A stretch of DNA of 64,000 nucleotides from Ferrimonas pelagia (GTDB taxonomy: Bacteria > Pseudomonadota > Gammaproteobacteria > Enterobacterales > Shewanellaceae), in assembly GCF_039543565.1 (NCBI RefSeq), contig NZ_BAABJZ010000023.1, positions 1 through 64,000 on the forward strand. Direction: 5' to 3'. A program made the translations under genes and the position numbers. Position 1 is the first letter of the stretch; the number at the start of each line of letters is the position of its first letter. Of the stretch, positions 14,767 through 25,200 are shown in pieces. The notes below the pieces were generated by a model. That model saw only the letters and a list, made by a program, of their open reading frames with translations. It did not search any database and was not told where the DNA came from.

Positions 14767-16485
14767 ATGGAAATGTTATCCGGCGCGGAGATGGTCGTCC
14801 GCTCGATGATCGATCAAGGCGTGAAACACATCTTCGGCTACCCCGGTGGCTCAGTTCTCGATATCTACGATGCCCTGCATGAAAAAAGTACCATAGAGCA
14901 TGTGCTGGTGCGCCACGAACAGGCGGCGGTGCATATGGCCGACGGCTATGCCCGCGCCACCGGTGAGGTCGGTGTGGTGTTGGTAACGTCCGGACCCGGT
15001 GCAACCAATGCGGTGACCGGTATTGCGACGGCGTATATGGATTCGGTGCCCATGGTGGTGCTGTCTGGGCAGGTAATGTCCGATCTGATCGGCAATGATG
15101 CGTTTCAGGAGTGCGATATGGTCGGGATCTCTCGGCCAGTGGTGAAACACAGCTTCCTGGTCAAGAAGGCCGAAGATATTCCGGCGATCATCAAAAAGGC
15201 GTTTTATTTGGCCGCCAGTGGTCGGCCTGGGCCCGTGGTGGTGGATCTGCCCAAGGACATGCTGAACCCGGCGAACTGTTATCCTTACGAATACCCCGAA
15301 TCGATCAGCATGCGCTCCTACAACCCAACCTTGCAAGGGCACAAGGGGCAGATCAAGCGGGGGTTACAGGCGCTTTTGGCGGCTAAGCGGCCGGTGTTGT
15401 ACGTTGGCGGCGGTGCAGTGATCGCTGAATGTGATGGCCAGATCCGTCAGCTCGCAGAGCAGCTTAATATCCCGGTGATCTCGACCCTGATGGGCTTGGG
15501 CGCCTTTCCCGGCACCCACGAGCAAGCACTGGGCATGTTGGGGATGCATGGCACGTACGAAGCCAATATGGCGATGCACCATGCGGATCTGATCTTCGGG
15601 ATCGGGGTGCGGTTTGATGATCGCACCACCAACAATGTCGAAAAATATTGCCCCGATGCGACCATCTTGCATATCGATATCGATCCCTCTTCCATCTCTA
15701 AGACGGTGAACGTTGATATCCCTATTGTGGGCTCTGCTGATCAGGTTCTGAACAGCATGGTCGCCATGCTGGCGGATCACCTCGCGGAGCGAGAGAACAG
15801 CCAATTAGCGCCTTGGTGGGATGATATCGCGACTTGGCGGGCGCGCCAGTGCCTGAGCTACGACAGCACAGGCCCGCGGATCAAGCCGCAACAGGTGATA
15901 GAGACCTTGCACAAGCTGACGGATGGTGACGCCTATGTGGCGTCGGACGTGGGCCAACATCAGATGTTTGCCGCGTTGTACTACGCCTTCGATAAGCCGC
16001 GTCGTTGGATCAACTCTGGCGGTCTCGGCACCATGGGATTTGGCTTACCGGCGGCCATGGGGGTGAAGTTTGCGTTGCCGGACGCAGAGGTGGTGTGTGT
16101 CACCGGCGATGGCAGTATCCAGATGAACATCCAGGAGCTGTCGACGGCGCTGCAGTACGATATTCCGGTTAAGATCATCAACCTAAACAACCGCTTTCTT
16201 GGCATGGTTAAGCAGTGGCAGGACATGATCTATCAAGGGCGGCATTCCCACTCCTATATGGACTCGGTGCCGGATTTTGCGGCGATCGCCGAGGCTTATG
16301 GCCATGTCGGTGTGCGCATTGATGATCCCGCCCAGCTGGAGTCTCAATTGGCCGATGCGCTGGCGCTGAAGGATCGTTTGGTGTTTGTCGACATCAGTGT
16401 CGATGAGACCGAGCACGTCTATCCGATGTTGATCCGCGGTGGCGCGATGAATGAGATGTGGCTGAGCAAAACGGAGCGAACCTGA
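14767..16485 (+). CDS. ilvI: Acetolactate synthase large subunit (IlvI type)
   Basis: A 572-residue thiamin-diphosphate enzyme catalysing the first common step of branched-chain amino acid synthesis, condensing pyruvate with pyruvate or 2-oxobutyrate. The catalytic glutamate is E51 in VRHEQAAVHMADGYARA, the ThDP/Mg motif is GDGSIQMNIQELSTALQYD ending in NN, and the FAD-binding central domain is present. The ATG has CTGGAGG about 6 nt upstream. Length and sequence match the E. coli IlvI isozyme (574). One nucleotide separates it from ilvH, so the two subunits are co-expressed. Confidence 0.97.
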   Translation: MEMLSGAEMVVRSMIDQGVKHIFGYPGGSVLDIYDALHEKSTIEHVLVRHEQAAVHMADGYARATGEVGVVLVTSGPGATNAVTGIATAYMDSVPMVVLSGQVMSDLIGNDAFQECDMVGISRPVVKHSFLVKKAEDIPAIIKKAFYLAASGRPGPVVVDLPKDMLNPANCYPYEYPESISMRSYNPTLQGHKGQIKRGLQALLAAKRPVLYVGGGAVIAECDGQIRQLAEQLNIPVISTLMGLGAFPGTHEQALGMLGMHGTYEANMAMHHADLIFGIGVRFDDRTTNNVEKYCPDATILHIDIDPSSISKTVNVDIPIVGSADQVLNSMVAMLADHLAERENSQLAPWWDDIATWRARQCLSYDSTGPRIKPQQVIETLHKLTDGDAYVASDVGQHQMFAALYYAFDKPRRWINSGGLGTMGFGLPAAMGVKFALPDAEVVCVTGDGSIQMNIQELSTALQYDIPVKIINLNNRFLGMVKQWQDMIYQGRHSHSYMDSVPDFAAIAEAYGHVGVRIDDPAQLESQLADALALKDRLVFVDISVDETEHVYPMLIRGGAMNEMWLSKTERT

Positions 16486-16486
16486 T

Positions 16487-16987
16487 ATGCCGAGAAGTAT
16501 TGTATCTGTCCTGCTGGAAAACGAGCCGGGTGCCCTGTCCCGGGTGGTGGGTTTGTTTTCACAGCGAGGCTATAACATTGAATCCCTCACCGTTGCACCG
16601 ACCGACGACGCAACCTTGTCACGACTGAATATCACCAGTCATGTGGTGGATGATGCCAGCAGAGAGCAGATAGAGAAGCAGCTGCATAAGCTGGTCGATA
16701 TCCTCAAGGTGAGTAACGTGTCCAGTGCCGATCATATCGAGCGCGAGTTGATGCTGCTGAAGGTGAAGATCAGCGGTTCGGGCCGGGATGAGGTCAAACG
16801 GATGTCCGATATCTTCCGTGGTCAGGTTGTGGACGTGACGGCGAATCTGTTTACCGTGCAACTGGTCGGTAACTCGGCCAAACTCGACGGTTTCCTCACG
16901 GCCATGGCGGATGTGGCGGAGATCATCGAAGTCGCTCGCAGCGGCGTGGTGGGGATCGCGCGGGGTGATCGGGTACTGCGCCCCTAA
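16487..16987 (+). CDS. ilvH: Acetolactate synthase small (regulatory) subunit
   Basis: A 166-residue regulatory subunit that stabilises IlvI and mediates valine feedback. The ACT domain at residues 4-75 begins ISVLLENEPGALSRVVGLFS and includes RGYNIESLTVAPT; the C-terminal ALS_ss_C domain follows with VVDVTANLFTVQLVG. Length matches E. coli IlvH (163). It starts 1 nt after the ilvI stop with GGAGCGA upstream, and a strong hairpin follows. Confidence 0.97.
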   Translation: MPRSIVSVLLENEPGALSRVVGLFSQRGYNIESLTVAPTDDATLSRLNITSHVVDDASREQIEKQLHKLVDILKVSNVSSADHIERELMLLKVKISGSGRDEVKRMSDIFRGQVVDVTANLFTVQLVGNSAKLDGFLTAMADVAEIIEVARSGVVGIARGDRVLRP

Positions 16988-17015
16988 TCTGCCGTCCGAG
17001 TGACAGACTCTTTTC

Positions 17016-17044
17016 AATGCCCGTTGGTGATGCCAACGGGCATT
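17016..17044 (+). terminator. Hairpin after ilvH, possible terminator
   Basis: Perfect 12-bp stem, AATGCCCGTTGG and CCAACGGGCATT, with a 5-nt loop about 30 nt past the ilvH stop. No U-tract follows (GTTGGA), so it may act as an mRNA 3' end stabiliser or a weak terminator. Confidence 0.5.
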
Positions 17045-17186
17045 GTTGGATCTGGAGGTGCACGTTGCGACGACGGTGCTCATCGACCAGCATCAAACGG
17101 CGGGAAGATCACGCATTCGCGTGTCGTGCCGGCCAAGATCCGTTAGCTTTACGGATGAGGATCGGTATAACACGGAGGCGAGCGCA

Positions 17187-17609
17187 ATGATCCGACTCGA
17201 GCACGTCAATTTGGTGGTGAGAGACATCGACGCCATGGTGCGGTTCTATCAGGCGGCTTTGCCCCATTGGCGGATCCGCGGAGCGGGGGAAGATCAGTGG
17301 CAGGGCAAACCCCGCCGCTGGTTGCATCTGGGCGATGACTACAACTACCTGACCTTCAACGATAACGGAGAGGGCACGAACCGTGATCTGGCCGGGCACT
17401 CGGTGGGCTTGGCGCACTTTGCCTATGTGGTGGATGATCTGGCGTCGGTGATCGCACGGCTACAGGCGGGGGGGTACGCCATCGCCAAACCGGGCGCGGA
17501 AGACCGCTACCGCCAAAACGTGTATTTTGTCGATCCCGCGGGATTTGAGGTCGAATTTGTGCAGTACTGCAGCGATCTGCCCGAGCAGCGCAATCGCTAT
17601 TCTGATTGA
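17187..17609 (+). CDS. VOC-superfamily (glyoxalase/fosfomycin-resistance-like) protein
   Basis: A 140-residue protein of the vicinal oxygen chelate superfamily with two beta-alpha-beta-beta-beta modules. The first begins IRLEHVNLVVRDIDAMVRFY and the second HFAYVVDDLASVIARLQ; the end reads VYFVDPAGFEVEFVQY with the typical metal-binding glutamate. The start at 17187 is preceded by GGAGG 8 nt upstream; the open frame before it is not family-like. Reaction and substrate are unknown, and the protein is not assigned as glyoxalase I. Single gene; a bidirectional terminator lies between it and xpt. Confidence 0.88.
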   Translation: MIRLEHVNLVVRDIDAMVRFYQAALPHWRIRGAGEDQWQGKPRRWLHLGDDYNYLTFNDNGEGTNRDLAGHSVGLAHFAYVVDDLASVIARLQAGGYAIAKPGAEDRYRQNVYFVDPAGFEVEFVQYCSDLPEQRNRYSD

Positions 17610-17769
17610 ATGACAGCATGCGCGATGGACCGCGATGTCCACTGCTGAGGGAAATAGAGCCGTACTTTGCTGATCGCAAAGGCGCGGGCACTGGCATGGC
17701 AGGATGATCTGCTACGCCACGCGCTGGGACGGTGTGCTTTGAGTGTTGGGCGCAAGTGTGGCTGTAACG

Positions 17770-17801
17770 AAAAAACCGAAGCGAGAGGCTTCGGTTTTTT
17801 T
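17770..17801. terminator. Bidirectional terminator between VOC gene and xpt
   Basis: CCGAAGC (17776-17782) pairs with GCTTCGG (17788-17794), with A-runs before and T-runs after. It lies 14 nt past the xpt stop on the minus strand and also ends transcription from the VOC gene. Confidence 0.92.
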
Positions 17802-17814
17802 CATGAACGCTGGT

Positions 17815-18384
17815 TTAGACAAATTCGATGCCATGTTCAAGCGACTTGAGCCGGGCCAGTGACAGGATCTCAAAGCCCTGCTGCTCGGCTAAGGCGCGGC
17901 CTTGTTGAAAGCTCTTCTCGATGACAATGCCCAAGCCAACTAACTCTGCGCCCGCTTGCTGGCAGACGCTGTTCATGCCAAGGATCGCCTGACCGTAGGC
18001 CAGAAAGTCATCGACGAACAGCAGGCGTTCGCCGCGGCTGATGTGGTTCTTGTCGCAACTGAGTGTGTATTCGGTATTTTTGGTAAAGCTTTTGACGCTC
18101 TCGGTATAGAGCGCGCCATTGTCGAGCGTGCTCTTGGCTTTCTTGCATACCACCAGCGGCAGATCCAGCGCCAGCGCCGTGAGGATCCCGATGGCGATCC
18201 CGCCGCTTTCAATGGTGATCACCTTATCGAGCTGATGATCTCGGTAGTGATCGGCAATGGCGTTGGCACACCAATTGAGCAGCTGTGGGTCGATCTGTTT
18301 GGTCAGGAAGGCGCTGGCATCGAGCGCGGCCGCACTTTTTACGACGCCGTCGTTTAGGATCCGTTGTTGCAATGGGTTCATCAT
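17815..18384 (-). CDS. xpt: Xanthine phosphoribosyltransferase
   Basis: A 189-residue type I phosphoribosyltransferase that converts xanthine and PRPP to XMP in purine salvage. Similarity to Bacillus Xpt is visible throughout: FLTKQIDPQLL near the N-terminus, ITIESGGIAIG, the PRPP-binding loop LLFVDDFLAYGQAI, and GIVIEKSFQQGR near the end. Two adjacent ATGs (18387 and 18384) are possible; the family N-terminus (MNPLQQRIL) favours the second. Ribosome site is weak (GAGAAT). No purine riboswitch is visible upstream. Standalone gene. Confidence 0.93.
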   Translation of the reverse strand: MMNPLQQRILNDGVVKSAAALDASAFLTKQIDPQLLNWCANAIADHYRDHQLDKVITIESGGIAIGILTALALDLPLVVCKKAKSTLDNGALYTESVKSFTKNTEYTLSCDKNHISRGERLLFVDDFLAYGQAILGMNSVCQQAGAELVGLGIVIEKSFQQGRALAEQQGFEILSLARLKSLEHGIEFV

Positions 18385-18662
18385 ATTCTCATTGTCGGCA
18401 GGGTGCAGAAACCGTGAGGGGATGATGTGCTGCAACGGCAGTGGGAAGTGTAGTGTCCAGGTTATGGCCCGGACGTAGAGACAGCTGGCCCCATCGCCAA
18501 CCTATACAGCTTCAACCTCTCAGTATTGCCGGCGCATTCTAATGAGCCTGCGCGGATTTGCAATTACTCAGGTCGTAATTTGTTGATTCGGCACCGCCAA
18601 TCCAAGCTTGATGGTGGTACAGTGCTGTTTTTACAGTGATACCAAGACAAACAGGGAGTGAT

Positions 18663-18863
18663 ATGGCTCTGAATCTTACCACGCCGCCCCCGGCGGATCT
18701 GTCGCTGGGCTCGGTGGGCGTCAAAGTCGCGCAGTTGTCAAAGCAACAACAGCAGGTTGAAGGGGCGATCGCCCTGCAGTTGATCCAAGCCGCGTTGCCG
18801 GAAGCGCTGCCCGTGCCAGCGCCGACCGAGCGCGCAGGGCAACACATTAATCTGCGGGTGTAG
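18663..18863 (+). CDS. Small protein of unknown function (66 aa)
   Basis: A 66-residue protein with a plausible ribosome site (GGGAG 4 nt before ATG). It has a short proline-containing N-terminus, a Gly-Ser-Val-Gly-Val segment, a glutamine-rich amphipathic stretch (KQQQQVEGAIALQLIQAAL) and a C-terminus ending in HINLRV. The pattern resembles the short putative motility proteins of the YjfB type seen in Shewanella and Vibrio, but I cannot confirm that. It converges with the DUF5916 gene 32 nt away, and no terminator is visible between them. Confidence 0.6.
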   Translation: MALNLTTPPPADLSLGSVGVKVAQLSKQQQQVEGAIALQLIQAALPEALPVPAPTERAGQHINLRV

Positions 18864-18895
18864 CGTCGCAGCCTAGGGCTGTGACACTGTGCTGA

Positions 18896-21220
18896 TCAGA
18901 GCAGCCAAGCGTAGCTGAATTTGGCAAAGAGCGTTCGGCTGTCGCTACTGAGATCGCGAAATTCATCGTCGCTGAACTGGCCTTCACCATAGCCCAGGTA
19001 GAATACGGTTTGCGGATTGACCTTGTAGCCATAGAGCAGCTCGGCCGACAGTCGCTCTGAGTGCCTGTCGACGCGGTTGTAGCGATACAGCGCGGGATCG
19101 CGCTCTAACTGGGTATAGATGGCGGTCATGCGGATAAAGGCTCGGACGGTAAACTGCCAATGGAGCCGGAGATCGCTCAGATCGGCGGCGAAGAGCTGGC
19201 CGCCCGGCACGTCTAGGGTGCGATGAATATGGCTGGCGTTGAGGCTGATGGAGGCGTGCGGCTTCCAATTGACCCAGCCGTTGATCTGAAAGACCTCACC
19301 GAGTTGGTTGTTGGCGTAGTCGATATCGTCACCAATGCGGATATTGGCGCCAAACTTAAGGGGTTTCACTGGCCTTAATTCGCCATACAGGCCGAGCCAA
19401 GTTTCGTCGAACATGGGGGCATTGTCTTTGAGAGCCAAGTTACTGGCATCCTGACGGCGACCGGCGATCTCACGGAGTCCGCCATACAATTCCACAAACA
19501 GCTCGTTACGACCGGCGACGAAGCCGGAGAATTCGATCTCCTCCTCCAGCTTTTCGCCGGCGATGTTTTCACTGCGATCGACATCGCCCCCCAGTTGGAT
19601 CTTGTGGAAGAAGTGATCCTGCGGATACCAGATGTAGCCGCCACCGATCGCCCCCTTGGCAAAGTCGACCTGATCGATAAAGCCCAGATCGGCCCGAAAT
19701 GCCTCGTCGATGCGCTCGTAGTTGGCGTAGCCAAACAGATGGCGGGAGTTGTGGTACAGCGCCACCCGCAGCAGATCGCCTTTGAGGGTTTCGCCGACTG
19801 GCAGGCGCAATACCTGCTCGTTGTAGTCACAGTCGCCAAAACTGCATTCGACCTTGTCGGGTTGATCGCACGGCGTGTCGCCGCCACAAAACTGATCGCG
19901 AAGAAAATCGGGATAACGAGTTTCCGAGCGAACATACAATGCCTTGATCTTGTTTTGAGCTGTGATCTCCCATTGGCCATCGAGTCCCACTACGCTGTTT
20001 TGGTAATCTTTACTGCTACGGAAGCTGGCGATGGAGCCCAGGCTCCAGCTCGCCGTGCTGTCATACAGGTAGCGTGCGGCAAAGTTGTCACTGCTTTGGC
20101 CCAGCTCGGCGATGCTGGAGGAGAGGTTGCCGGGCACGAGGAAATTGGTTTTTTCATCCTTGGTTTGCAGTAAGCCAAACAGGTGTTTGCCCCGCTGGCC
20201 GGTGATCTTGGTGCCGTATTCTGGCGACGCCAGATTACGGGTGTTGATCAGATTGCGTAGGGTTTCGAAGTAGTCGGCATTGTCGAGATAGAACGGCCGC
20301 TTTTCCGGATAATACAGGGCGAAGGTGGTGTTGACGTCCAACTGGCCGGAGTCGGCCTCAACCTGAGAAAAGTCTGGATTGATGGTGGCGTTGAGCAGCG
20401 TGTCTGGGGTGATGGCCCAGCGCAGATCCAACGCCGGCTCGACGCTGTCATCACGGCGCCATTCATCGTCTGGGGTCGGGCGACTCTCGTGGCGCGACAG
20501 CGCCAACGAGGGGGTGAGCTGGAGTTGTTGTCCCGGTTTGGCGCCGGCCAATCCGGTCGCTAAGCCCATCTGGCAGAGACGGCAGGATTGGTTGCGACTG
20601 ACGGGCGTGGCGGACAAGCGATACTGATTCTCGCGCGGGTAGAAGCGGACTAACTCAATGCCCCAGCGCTGCTCATCGAGTCGGTCGTTGAAGCTGAACA
20701 GGCGCAACGGCAGGGCGATCTCGACCTGATACCCGCTCGCGGTGATCTGGCCGGCGCTTTGCCAGATCCCATCCCACGCTTCGCTTTCCCGCCCGGTCAA
20801 CTCGTTTTCAATGCTGTCGAGCTGGACGCCATAAGGGTTGACGAAAAACTGATAAGCCAGCCGGGCTTGATCCCAGGTGTCCAGTTTGATGCCAACCAGA
20901 TCATCGCCCCAGATCTTGTCTCTGTCCGTCAGCTGTGCCCGGATCCGGCTTGGATCGGGATCCTCGGCAATAAAGGCCACATACAGTGTCTCGGCGTTGG
21001 CGATCACCTTGGCGGTGGTGCGCACCGGTGCTGGGGTGTTCTCGCCCGGATCGTTTTGCAGCGTCAGATCGACCACGGTGGCATGTTGCCATAGCGGATC
21101 GGACAGATCGCCGTCGATCTGGGTCTGCAACTGGGTGTCGGCGATAACGATGTGGTGGCGCTCGGCCAGGGCCACACTACTGAGCAGTAGGCAGAGCAGC
21201 CCAACCAAAGGGTTTAACAT
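18896..21220 (-). CDS. DUF5916 outer-membrane protein with N-terminal CBM9-like domain
   Basis: A 774-residue secreted protein. A signal peptide (hydrophobic LVGLLCLLLSSVALA, cleavage near residue 20) is followed by a carbohydrate-binding family 9-like domain (about 25-230, beginning QIDGDLSDPLWQHAT) and a DUF5916 region of many alternating amphipathic strands that ends in an aromatic LFAKFSYAWLL, as expected for an outer-membrane beta-barrel. YYPEKRPFYLDNADYF is the characteristic DUF5916 motif. A Cys-rich insertion with four cysteines (CGGDTPCDQ, CSFGDC) lies near residue 465. Function is unknown; family members are widespread in marine gammaproteobacteria and Bacteroidetes. No operon partner. 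Confidence 0.85.
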   Translation of the reverse strand: MLNPLVGLLCLLLSSVALAERHHIVIADTQLQTQIDGDLSDPLWQHATVVDLTLQNDPGENTPAPVRTTAKVIANAETLYVAFIAEDPDPSRIRAQLTDRDKIWGDDLVGIKLDTWDQARLAYQFFVNPYGVQLDSIENELTGRESEAWDGIWQSAGQITASGYQVEIALPLRLFSFNDRLDEQRWGIELVRFYPRENQYRLSATPVSRNQSCRLCQMGLATGLAGAKPGQQLQLTPSLALSRHESRPTPDDEWRRDDSVEPALDLRWAITPDTLLNATINPDFSQVEADSGQLDVNTTFALYYPEKRPFYLDNADYFETLRNLINTRNLASPEYGTKITGQRGKHLFGLLQTKDEKTNFLVPGNLSSSIAELGQSSDNFAARYLYDSTASWSLGSIASFRSSKDYQNSVVGLDGQWEITAQNKIKALYVRSETRYPDFLRDQFCGGDTPCDQPDKVECSFGDCDYNEQVLRLPVGETLKGDLLRVALYHNSRHLFGYANYERIDEAFRADLGFIDQVDFAKGAIGGGYIWYPQDHFFHKIQLGGDVDRSENIAGEKLEEEIEFSGFVAGRNELFVELYGGLREIAGRRQDASNLALKDNAPMFDETWLGLYGELRPVKPLKFGANIRIGDDIDYANNQLGEVFQINGWVNWKPHASISLNASHIHRTLDVPGGQLFAADLSDLRLHWQFTVRAFIRMTAIYTQLERDPALYRYNRVDRHSERLSAELLYGYKVNPQTVFYLGYGEGQFSDDEFRDLSSDSRTLFAKFSYAWLL

Positions 21221-21327
21221 CCTGTATAACCACGGTTTGTGTGAGATGTCGCTATTGTGCCAGCGCTAGCCGTGGCGGGGAATGGCCAATGTTGCCAAAG
21301 TGTTAATCTTTATTTCTAAGACGGACT

Positions 21328-22086
21328 CTATTCCATCCCGTAGCGACCATGCACGGCTTTGTATTGATCGACCCAGAGGGCGGTGGCTCCGCAGATCGCC
21401 ACCGGCATTAGGATCAGGTTAACGAGTGGGATCATCGCCATCAGTGCGGCACTGGCACCGAAGGTAAAGCTGCGCCAGCGCTGCATGGCGATGGCATTGC
21501 GCATCCGTGAAAACGGCACTTTATGGTTATCGAACGGGTAATCCAGGTATTGGATGGCCATCATCCAAGCGGTAAAGCCGAACCAGATCACGGCGCCCAG
21601 ACCCGGCACAAACAATAAGATCAGCAGGAACACCAGGGCTCGGGGCAGGTAATACCACAGCTTGGTCCACTCGCGCCCGATCAGCCGGGGGGTGTCCTTG
21701 ACCAGATCCAGTAATCCGCCGGTATCCAACGGTTTGCCCGTCAGCTTTTTCTCAACCTGCTCTGCGAGCAGGCCGTTAAAGGGCGCGGCGATGAAGTTCA
21801 TGATGGCGCTGAAAGCGAACGAGGCACTGACTAACACGGTGATCACCGCTAGGGGCCACAACAGAAAGTCCAACCAGCTCAGAAAATCCGGCAACCAGGC
21901 CATCAGTTGACTGATCCAGCCCTGCAGGCGTTGAAACAGATAGTAGAAGGCCAGAGAGAACAGCAGCAGGTTAATACTCAGTGGCAGCATGACAAAGCGG
22001 CGCAGGCCGGGTTGACGTATCAACTCGAATCCTTTGACAAAGTATTCAACGCCGCTGGCGCCTTGAGGCAATATCCGTTGTTCCAT
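21328..22086 (-). CDS. cysZ: Sulfate transporter CysZ
   Basis: A 252-residue inner-membrane protein of the CysZ (EI24-like) family that imports sulfate for cysteine synthesis. Four to six hydrophobic segments are visible, the first LPLSINLLLFSLAFYYLF, and the conserved stretch SFAFSAIMNFIAAPFNGLLAEQVE and WMMAIQYLDYPFDNHKVPF match E. coli CysZ (253 aa). The ATG at 22086 is chosen by family length; its ribosome site is weak. It is divergent from smc and, as in E. coli, lies close to zipA and ligA, with cysK about 8 kb away. Confidence 0.95.
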   Translation of the reverse strand: MEQRILPQGASGVEYFVKGFELIRQPGLRRFVMLPLSINLLLFSLAFYYLFQRLQGWISQLMAWLPDFLSWLDFLLWPLAVITVLVSASFAFSAIMNFIAAPFNGLLAEQVEKKLTGKPLDTGGLLDLVKDTPRLIGREWTKLWYYLPRALVFLLILLFVPGLGAVIWFGFTAWMMAIQYLDYPFDNHKVPFSRMRNAIAMQRWRSFTFGASAALMAMIPLVNLILMPVAICGATALWVDQYKAVHGRYGME

Positions 22087-22236
22087 AGTCAATCGTTCTT
22101 TTTCCCATCGATGAGTCCATTGTGTTGTGATCCGCTCCACTGGGTCAACATTCTGGTCATTTCAGGCTGTTACAAAACATTGTGGCCGGTGGTACAGTGG
22201 CGGTCAGTATCACTAGACGAGACGCGATCGCGCCCC

Positions 22237-25200
22237 ATGCGGCTGAAACTCATTAAGCTGGCCGGCTTTAAATCCTTTGTCGATCCCACCAAGGTTCCCT
22301 TTCCTGATCAAATGACCGCCATTGTCGGGCCAAACGGCTGCGGCAAATCCAATGTGATCGACGCGGTGCGCTGGGTGCTGGGTGAAAGCAGCGCCAAGAA
22401 CCTGCGCGGCGATGCCATGACGGATGTGATCTTTAATGGCTCCAGTGGCCGTAAGGCGTCGTCGGTGGCCAGCGTCGAGCTGGTGTTTGATAACAGCGAA
22501 GGCCGTCTGCAGGGGCAGTACAACAGCTACGCCGAGATCTCGGTTAAGCGCCAGGTCAACAGCGACGCGCAATCCAGTTATTTCCTCAACGGCGCTAAAT
22601 GCCGCCGCCGTGATATTACCGATCTCTTTATGGGCACCGGCCTGGGCCCCCGCAGCTATGCGATCATCGAGCAGGGCACGGTGTCTCGCTTGATCGAATC
22701 CAAGCCGCAAGAGCTGCGCGTTTTTATCGAAGAGGCGGCAGGGATCTCCCGTTACAAAGAACGGCGACGGGAAACGGAAAATCGGATCCGCCATACACGG
22801 GAAAATCTGGAGCGGCTGGAGGATGTCCGCATCGAGCTGGGCAGCCAGATCGAGCGATTGCGCCGTCAAGCCGATGCCGCCCGGCGTTACCGTGAGCTGA
22901 AGATCACCGAGCGGACCTTGCAAGGCGAGTTGCTGGCGCTGAAGTGGCGCGAGCTGTCGGCCAAGATGGCCGATCTCGAGGGAAAGATCGCCGAGCTTGA
23001 GTTGCAGCGAACCCAGCAGGAAAGTGCGTTTGCCGGTGATGATGCGGCGCTGATCCAACTTGAACAACAAAAAGCCGACATCAGTGCCGAGTTGGAACGT
23101 TGTCAGCAGCAGTTGTTTCAAAGCAGCGGGGCAGTGACCCGACTGGAGCAGCAGATCTTGCATGCCCGTCAGCGCGCGCAGCAGTTGGAGGAGGAGATCC
23201 GCCGAACCCGCGAACAGCTCAGTGGCAGCGAAGCTCAGCTGCAGATGCTGGCCGAGGAGCAGCAAGCGCTGGCCGATTCGCTGGCGATGCTCGAGCCGGA
23301 ATGCGAGACCTTGGCGATGCAGCAGGAGGAGCTTGAGTGTCAGCTGGAGGTGCAAGAAGCCCGGGTCGAGCAAACGCAAACCAGCCGCGAGCAGCGTCGG
23401 GAGAGCCGCGAACAGGCTGAGCGGGCCCGGCAGGTCGGTCTGGCCGAATTAGCCGGGTTGGGCCGCGAACGGCAGCAGCTGGCCAGTCAGCAACAGCGCC
23501 TGAGTGCGCAATTGACGCAATGGCAGCCGGAAGCTCAGGCGGACAGGTTGGCCGAATTGACCGAACAGCATGAGCTGGCGCAGCTGGAGAGTGAGGAGGC
23601 GCAGGAGGCGGCAGAGCGTGCTACGGCGTCGTGGGAGCAATCCGAACAGGCCCGCGATACGCTGCGCGCGACGTTGAATGAACAACAACAGCAGCTCAGT
23701 CGGACCCAGGGGCGAGAGCAGTCACTAACCACCTTGATCGATGCGCGTCAGCTGACGTTGCCTGCGCCTTTCGACGCCTTGCCTCGGGCCTGGCAGCAGC
23801 TCACCATTGAGCCTGAGTGGGCCTCGGCGGTCGAGCAGGTGCTGGGCCATCGCATTCAGGGCGTGATCGGCGCCGAGCACGCCGATCTGCCGCCGGGCTT
23901 GACCCGCTTTCGTCCAGAGCCGGCCCAGCCAGAGGCGGGAGCGCGCGATTGGCCGCGTTTGCTGGATCGAGTCCAATCGCCTTTTAACCTTTCGCCCTGG
24001 TTGTCGCAGATCTATTGTGCCGATTCGAACGCGCAGGCGCAGCAGTGGTTGGCGCAATGCCGGGCGGAAGAGTCCGTGGTGCTGGCTGACGGTCGTTGGC
24101 TGGGGATCGGCTTTGAGGTGAGTCCGGGAGCGGCGGACGAGAAGCCATTGACGGCGCTGATCGGCGAGCTCGAAGCGACCGAGCTTGAATTGGAGCGGTT
24201 AAGGGGCAGCGTCGCGTCGAGCCAACAACAGATGGCGCAGGCGCAGCAACAGATCGCGACGGATAAGGAGCTGGCTCGAACGGCGCAGAGCCAGGCCAAT
24301 CGGGCTCGGGAGCAGGCACTGAAACTGCGTGGCGAAGTGCAGCGCCTGAGTGAGCGCTTGGTGCAGCAGGCACAGCAACGCGAGCTGCTGACGCAGCAGC
24401 AAGAGGAGCTGACGTTGCGCCTGGAGGAGCTAGAGCAGCGCGGTTTTGCGCTGGAAGAGCAGCTTGAGCAGCAGGAGATCCAAGCCGACAAGGCGAGTGA
24501 CGCTCTGGCGCTGTTGGATTCGCAGTTGGCTGATCAGCGACAAGATCTGAAACAGCAGCAAGCGCAGAAGGCCCAATTGGGCCAGCAGTTGCAGCAGTTG
24601 CAGTTGCAGCGCCAAAGCCAGCAGGCACGCTTACAGGGCATGGACGAGCGCCGCGAACAGGCGCGCCTGGCGGCCAGTCAGTGGCAAGAGCGGATCGAGC
24701 AGGCACGCGAAGAGCAGGTGGCGTTAGCTGAGCCGCTGGTCGAGTTTGAGTTGGAGCTGGACAGCCAATTGGAGGCCCGAACCGAGCAGGAGTCCGCGCA
24801 AGCCCGATTGCGGGATGCGCTGGCGCAGATCCAACAGCAGCTTTCGGGATTGACCGACAACCAACGCGGTCAGCAGCAGCGGATCCAGGCTCTGATCGAC
24901 CACATCAATCGCCATCAGCTGGAGCATGAGGGCTTGCGGGTGCAGGCGCAGGGTCAACTCGATCTGTTGGCGGAAGCTGAAACCCCGCTCAAGGGCATTT
25001 TGGAGAACCTGAGCGCCGAGGCGGCGGTGGCGCAATGGAGCGCCGATCTGGAGCGGGTGAAGGAGCGGATCCGGCGTTTGGGTGCGATCAATATGGCGGC
25101 CATTGAGGAGTATGATCAGCAGACCGAGCGCAAGCGTTATCTGGATGAGCAGGATGCGGATCTCAATCAGGCGCTTGAGGTGCTGGAAGCGGCGATCCGT

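Noticed and set aside
18385..18662. Purine riboswitch before xpt
   Set aside because: No aptamer core or suitable stem arrangement could be found.
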